Shown here in pieces: positions 60,958 through 64,000 of a stretch of DNA of 64,000 nt. Where the stretch lies: contig NZ_CP149994.1 in NCBI RefSeq assembly GCF_051307055.1, forward strand, positions 1,736,001 through 1,800,000, given 5' to 3'. Every line of letters starts with the position of its first letter. Within the stretch, counting starts at the first letter, position 1. The notes beneath the pieces were generated by a model, which was not told the origin of the DNA, made no database searches, and saw nothing but the letters and a program-made list of their open reading frames with translations. Position numbers and translations under genes: made by a program. The stretch is from Dryocola sp051307055. Its GTDB lineage: Bacteria > Pseudomonadota > Gammaproteobacteria > Enterobacterales > Enterobacteriaceae.

Positions 60958-62001
60958 ATGAGTGAGCAAACCGTTCGTTTAACGCAGTACAGCCACGGCG
61001 CCGGCTGCGGCTGTAAAATTTCCCCGAAAGTGCTGCAAACCATCCTGCATTCTGAGCAGGCGAAGTTTGTCGATCCAAACCTGCTGGTAGGGAACGAAAC
61101 CAGCGATGACGCGGCGGTTTACGATCTGGGCAACGGCACCTGCGTGGTCAGCACCACGGACTTCTTCATGCCTATCGTTGACGATCCGTTCGACTTCGGG
61201 CGCATCGCGGCAACCAACGCCATCAGCGATATCTATGCCATGGGCGGCAAACCGATTATGGCGATTGCTATTCTTGGCTGGCCCATCAACATGCTGGCGC
61301 CTGAAATCGCCCGTAAAGTGATTGAAGGCGGGCGCTTTGTCTGTCAGCAGGCGGGCATTGCTCTTGCGGGCGGCCATTCCATCGACGCGCCGGAACCGAT
61401 CTTCGGCCTCGCGGTCACCGGCATCGTGCCGACAGAGCGCGTGAAGAAAAACAGCTCGGCGCAGCCAGGCTGCAAACTCTATCTCACCAAGCCGCTTGGC
61501 ATTGGCGTGCTGACCACCGCCGAGAAAAAATCTCTTCTGAAACCCGAACATTTTGGCCTGGCGGCCGACGTTATGTGTCAGCTCAACAAGCCCGGAGCGG
61601 AATTTGCTGAAATCGAAGGCGTCACCGCGATGACGGACGTCACCGGTTTTGGCCTGCTGGGGCACCTGAGCGAAATGTGTCAGGGCGCAGGCGTGCAGGC
61701 AGAAGTCTGGTTCGATAAAATTCCTAAGCTGCCGGATGTGGAAGAGTATATCGCCAAAGGCTGCGTGCCGGGCGGCACAGGGCGCAACTTCGCCAGCTAC
61801 GGGCATCTGATAGGTGAAATGCCTGCTGCATACCGCGATCTTTTGTGCGATCCGCAAACCTCCGGCGGCCTGCTGCTGGCCGTGCGTACCGAGGCAGAAC
61901 AGGACGTGGCGGCTATCGCGGAAAAAAATGGCATTAAGCTGACTGCCATCGGCGAGCTGAAAACCGCCCGCGCAGGCCGACCGATGATCGAGATCCGCTG
62001 A
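60958..62001 (+). CDS. selD: Selenide, water dikinase SelD
   Basis: This 347-residue enzyme makes selenophosphate from selenide and ATP. GAGCGCK near the start has Cys17 and Lys20, the catalytic pair, so this is the cysteine and not the selenocysteine form. ATP-binding Asp-rich segments (TSDDAAVYDLG, STTDFFMP) and CDPQTSGGLLLAV follow. GACAGGAG lies before 60958. It is coupled to topB, whose ATG is four bases after the stop. Confidence 0.96.
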   Translation: MSEQTVRLTQYSHGAGCGCKISPKVLQTILHSEQAKFVDPNLLVGNETSDDAAVYDLGNGTCVVSTTDFFMPIVDDPFDFGRIAATNAISDIYAMGGKPIMAIAILGWPINMLAPEIARKVIEGGRFVCQQAGIALAGGHSIDAPEPIFGLAVTGIVPTERVKKNSSAQPGCKLYLTKPLGIGVLTTAEKKSLLKPEHFGLAADVMCQLNKPGAEFAEIEGVTAMTDVTGFGLLGHLSEMCQGAGVQAEVWFDKIPKLPDVEEYIAKGCVPGGTGRNFASYGHLIGEMPAAYRDLLCDPQTSGGLLLAVRTEAEQDVAAIAEKNGIKLTAIGELKTARAGRPMIEIR

Positions 62002-62005
62002 TCTT

Positions 62006-64000
62006 ATGCGGCTGTTTATTGCGGAAAAACCGAGCCTCGCCCGCGCCATCGCCGACGTGCTGCCTAAGCCGCATCGTAGAGGAGATGGCTTTATCGAATG
62101 CGGCAACGGCCAGGTCGTGACCTGGTGTATCGGCCACCTGCTGGAGCAGGCGCAGCCGGACGCCTATGACGGGCGCTATGCGCGCTGGAACCTTGCCGAC
62201 CTGCCTATCGTGCCGGAAAAGTGGCAGCTGCAGCCGCGCCCCTCCGTCACCAAACAGCTTAACGCCATCAAAAAGCTGCTCTCGCAGGCCAGCGAAGTGG
62301 TGCACGCGGGCGACCCGGACCGCGAAGGGCAGCTGCTGGTGGATGAAGTGCTGGACTATCTGCAGCTGGCGCCGGAAAAACGTCAGCAGGTGCAGCGCTG
62401 CCTGATTAACGATCTCAACCCGCAGGCCGTTGAGCGGGCGATTTCACGCCTGCGCGCCAACAGCGAATTCATTCCGCTTTGCGTTTCGGCCCTGGCGCGT
62501 GCCCGCGCGGACTGGCTCTACGGCATCAACATGACCCGCGCCTATACCATTCTTGGGCGTAATGCAGGCTATCAGGGCGTGCTGTCCGTTGGCCGCGTGC
62601 AGACGCCGGTATTAGGGCTGGTGGTGCGCCGTGATGAAGAGATCGACAACTTCGTGGCGAAAGACTTTTTCGAGGTCAAGGCGCATATCGTTACGCCGGC
62701 CGACGAGCGCTTTGTCGCTACCTGGATACCGAGCGAGTCCTGCGAACCTTATCAGGATGAAGAAGGGCGCCTGCTGCATCGTCCGCTTGCTGAACATGTG
62801 GTCAACCGGATTGCCGGGCAGCCTGCCGTCGTTACCGCCTATAACGATAAACGGGAATCAGAGATCGCACCGCTGCCGTTCTCGCTCTCCAGTTTGCAGA
62901 TTGAGGCGGCAAAACGCTTCGGCCTCAGCGCCCAGAACGTGCTGGATATCTGCCAGAAGCTGTATGAAACCCACAAGCTGATTACCTATCCGCGTTCCGA
63001 CTGCCGCTATTTACCGGAAGAACATTACGCCGGACGCCATGCGGTACTGAACGCCATCAGCGTTCATCAGCCGGATTTACTGCCGCAGCCGGCGGTGAAC
63101 ACCGATATCCGCAACCGCTGCTGGGACGATAAAAAAGTGGACGCCCACCACGCGATTATCCCGACCGCGCGCAGCGCATCCGTCTCGCTTTCGGAAAACG
63201 AAGCGAAAGTTTACAACCTTGTCGCCCGGCAATATCTGATGCAGTTCTGTGCCGATGCGGTGTTCCGCAAATGCACTATCGATCTGGATATCGCAGGCGG
63301 CAAATTTAACGCCAAAGCGCGTTTCCTGGCCGAAGCGGGCTGGCGCACGCTGCTTGGCAGTAAAGAGCGCGACGAAGAGAACGACGGCACGCCGCTGCCG
63401 GTGGTGGCGAAAGGCGATGAGCTTCTGTGCGAGAGAGGCGAAGTGGTGGAGCGGCAAACCCAGCCGCCGCGCCATTTTACCGATGCGACGCTGCTTTCCG
63501 CGATGACCGGCATCGCCCGCTTTGTGCAGGATAAAGATCTGAAAAAGATCCTGCGCGCAACGGACGGTCTGGGTACGGAAGCGACGCGCGCGGGGATCAT
63601 CGAACTGCTCTTCAAACGTAGCTTCCTGGTGAAAAAAGGACGCTATATTATCTCTACGGATGCCGGAAGGGCGCTGATTCACTCCCTGCCGGAGCTGGCC
63701 GCAAGACCCGATATGACGGCGCACTGGGAATCGACGCTGACGCAAATCAGCGAAAAGCAGTGCCGGTATCAGGATTTCATGCAGCCGCTGGTGGCCACGC
63801 TCCATGAGCTGATTCACCAGGCAAGGACCACGCCGGTTCGTCATGCCTTTAAGGGAATTAAGGCGCCGGACGACCATAAAAAGCCCCGTAAACAGTGGGC
63901 AAAAAAAGAGGGAAATAGCGATGCTAAGAAAAAGCCTGCTCGCCGCCGCCGTGACGCTGATGGTGAGCCTGCCGGGGATGGCGCAACGCCACCAGCCTGA
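62006..64000 (+). CDS. topB: DNA topoisomerase III
   Basis: This 664-residue type IA topoisomerase unlinks precatenanes and resolves single-stranded junctions. It has an N-terminal Toprim domain (MRLFIAEKPSLARAIAD, HAGDPDREGQLLVDE with DxDxE), the active tyrosine Tyr328 in LITYPRSDCRYLPE, and a basic C-terminal tail (KKPARRRRDADGEP). The stop codon is the last three bases of the window, so the gene is complete. It is about ten residues longer than E. coli TopB (653), all in the tail. Confidence 0.96.
   Translation: MRLFIAEKPSLARAIADVLPKPHRRGDGFIECGNGQVVTWCIGHLLEQAQPDAYDGRYARWNLADLPIVPEKWQLQPRPSVTKQLNAIKKLLSQASEVVHAGDPDREGQLLVDEVLDYLQLAPEKRQQVQRCLINDLNPQAVERAISRLRANSEFIPLCVSALARARADWLYGINMTRAYTILGRNAGYQGVLSVGRVQTPVLGLVVRRDEEIDNFVAKDFFEVKAHIVTPADERFVATWIPSESCEPYQDEEGRLLHRPLAEHVVNRIAGQPAVVTAYNDKRESEIAPLPFSLSSLQIEAAKRFGLSAQNVLDICQKLYETHKLITYPRSDCRYLPEEHYAGRHAVLNAISVHQPDLLPQPAVNTDIRNRCWDDKKVDAHHAIIPTARSASVSLSENEAKVYNLVARQYLMQFCADAVFRKCTIDLDIAGGKFNAKARFLAEAGWRTLLGSKERDEENDGTPLPVVAKGDELLCERGEVVERQTQPPRHFTDATLLSAMTGIARFVQDKDLKKILRATDGLGTEATRAGIIELLFKRSFLVKKGRYIISTDAGRALIHSLPELAARPDMTAHWESTLTQISEKQCRYQDFMQPLVATLHELIHQARTTPVRHAFKGIKAPDDHKKPRKQWAKKEGNSDAKKKPARRRRDADGEPAGDGATPPA
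63921..64000 (+). CDS. Start of a probable secreted-protein gene overlapping topB
   Basis: ATG at 63921 in another frame than topB gives a classic signal peptide: positive start MLRKS, hydrophobic core LLAAAVTLMVSL and cleavage-like PGMAQ. GAGGGAA lies ten bases before it. The frame is still open at the window end. Overlap by 80 bases suggests translational coupling with topB. The product is not known because only 26 codons are seen. Confidence 0.55.
   Translation, partial: MLRKSLLAAAVTLMVSLPGMAQRHQP

Noticed and set aside
60958..62001. Selenocysteine codon in selD
   Set aside because: The catalytic position is a normal cysteine codon (Cys17) in GAGCGCK; no recoding is needed.
60979..62106. 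375-codon minus-strand frame
   Set aside because: Antisense to selD; composition is that of a shadow frame.
1..64000. CRISPR array, tRNA, rRNA or insertion sequence
   Set aside because: No regularly spaced repeats, no tRNA TPsiC-type segments and no transposase motifs were found on reading the window; short or divergent RNAs could still be missed.

Overview
The window is chromosomal DNA of an enterobacterium (Enterobacteriaceae, probably the Enterobacter/Lelliottia/Leclercia/Klebsiella side rather than Escherichia). The right half keeps the E. coli gene order topB-selD-ydjA-sppA-ansA-pncA ... yeaC-msrB-gapA-yeaD-yeaE-mipA-yeaG-yeaH ... nimR-nimT ... yeaO. The left half is accessory DNA absent from that order. 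The genus is an inference from gene content; no rRNA or other species marker is present.

1-3910 is an accessory edge. It holds scraps of three unrelated genes (a FadL-type outer membrane protein, an MFS transporter and an Abi-like protein), an intact membrane-bound PQQ-dependent dehydrogenase, and a truncated GAF-domain gene.

3911-16592 is the most striking part: a zinc-starvation island with strong Zur-like palindromes (TGTTATAACA core) at 3911, 5635 and 16573 and a weaker pair at 11381-11424. The rightward arm encodes a broken HisI paralogue, a COG0523 GTPase, a DksA paralogue lacking three of the four zinc cysteines, FolE2, a gamma-carbonic anhydrase, a FecBCD-type ABC importer, an M14/AstE-like metallohydrolase and a small secreted cysteine-rich protein. 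The leftward arm is aztABCD (zinc ABC importer plus periplasmic metallochaperone) followed by a KdgM-like outer membrane channel. The logic is to replace zinc-dependent housekeeping enzymes, redistribute zinc and import it by two ABC systems, one of which may take up a zinc chelate.

17003-27871 is a carbohydrate region. It has a LacI regulator with two matching operators, a polyol dehydrogenase, two GPH-family symporters, a GH105 unsaturated glucuronyl/galacturonyl hydrolase, an OmpC-like porin and a GH115-like enzyme. The second cluster diverges from a 407-bp control region with a CRP site and paired inverted motifs. It looks like scavenging of plant-wall uronide oligosaccharides.

28073-33360 is a mosaic of drug-efflux, MarR-type regulators with palindromic operators, a deleted porin gene, a ResD-like recombinase with an eroded active site, a DUF4942 scrap and a possible PD-(D/E)XK protein. 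It suggests old plasmid or island remains.

33629-49880 holds smaller stress and transport genes: a LexA-controlled DinI-like gene with a 24-codon YoaJ-like peptide, a CspA-family gene with a cold-shock leader, yqaE, yeaO, nimT/nimR, a chemoreceptor, kbp, bor, yeaH and yeaG. 50307-64000 is core genome, with a chitinase inserted between yeaC and pncA. The last 80 bases carry the likely signal peptide of a next gene overlapping the end of topB in another frame.

No rRNA, tRNA or CRISPR array was seen, and no intact transposase.
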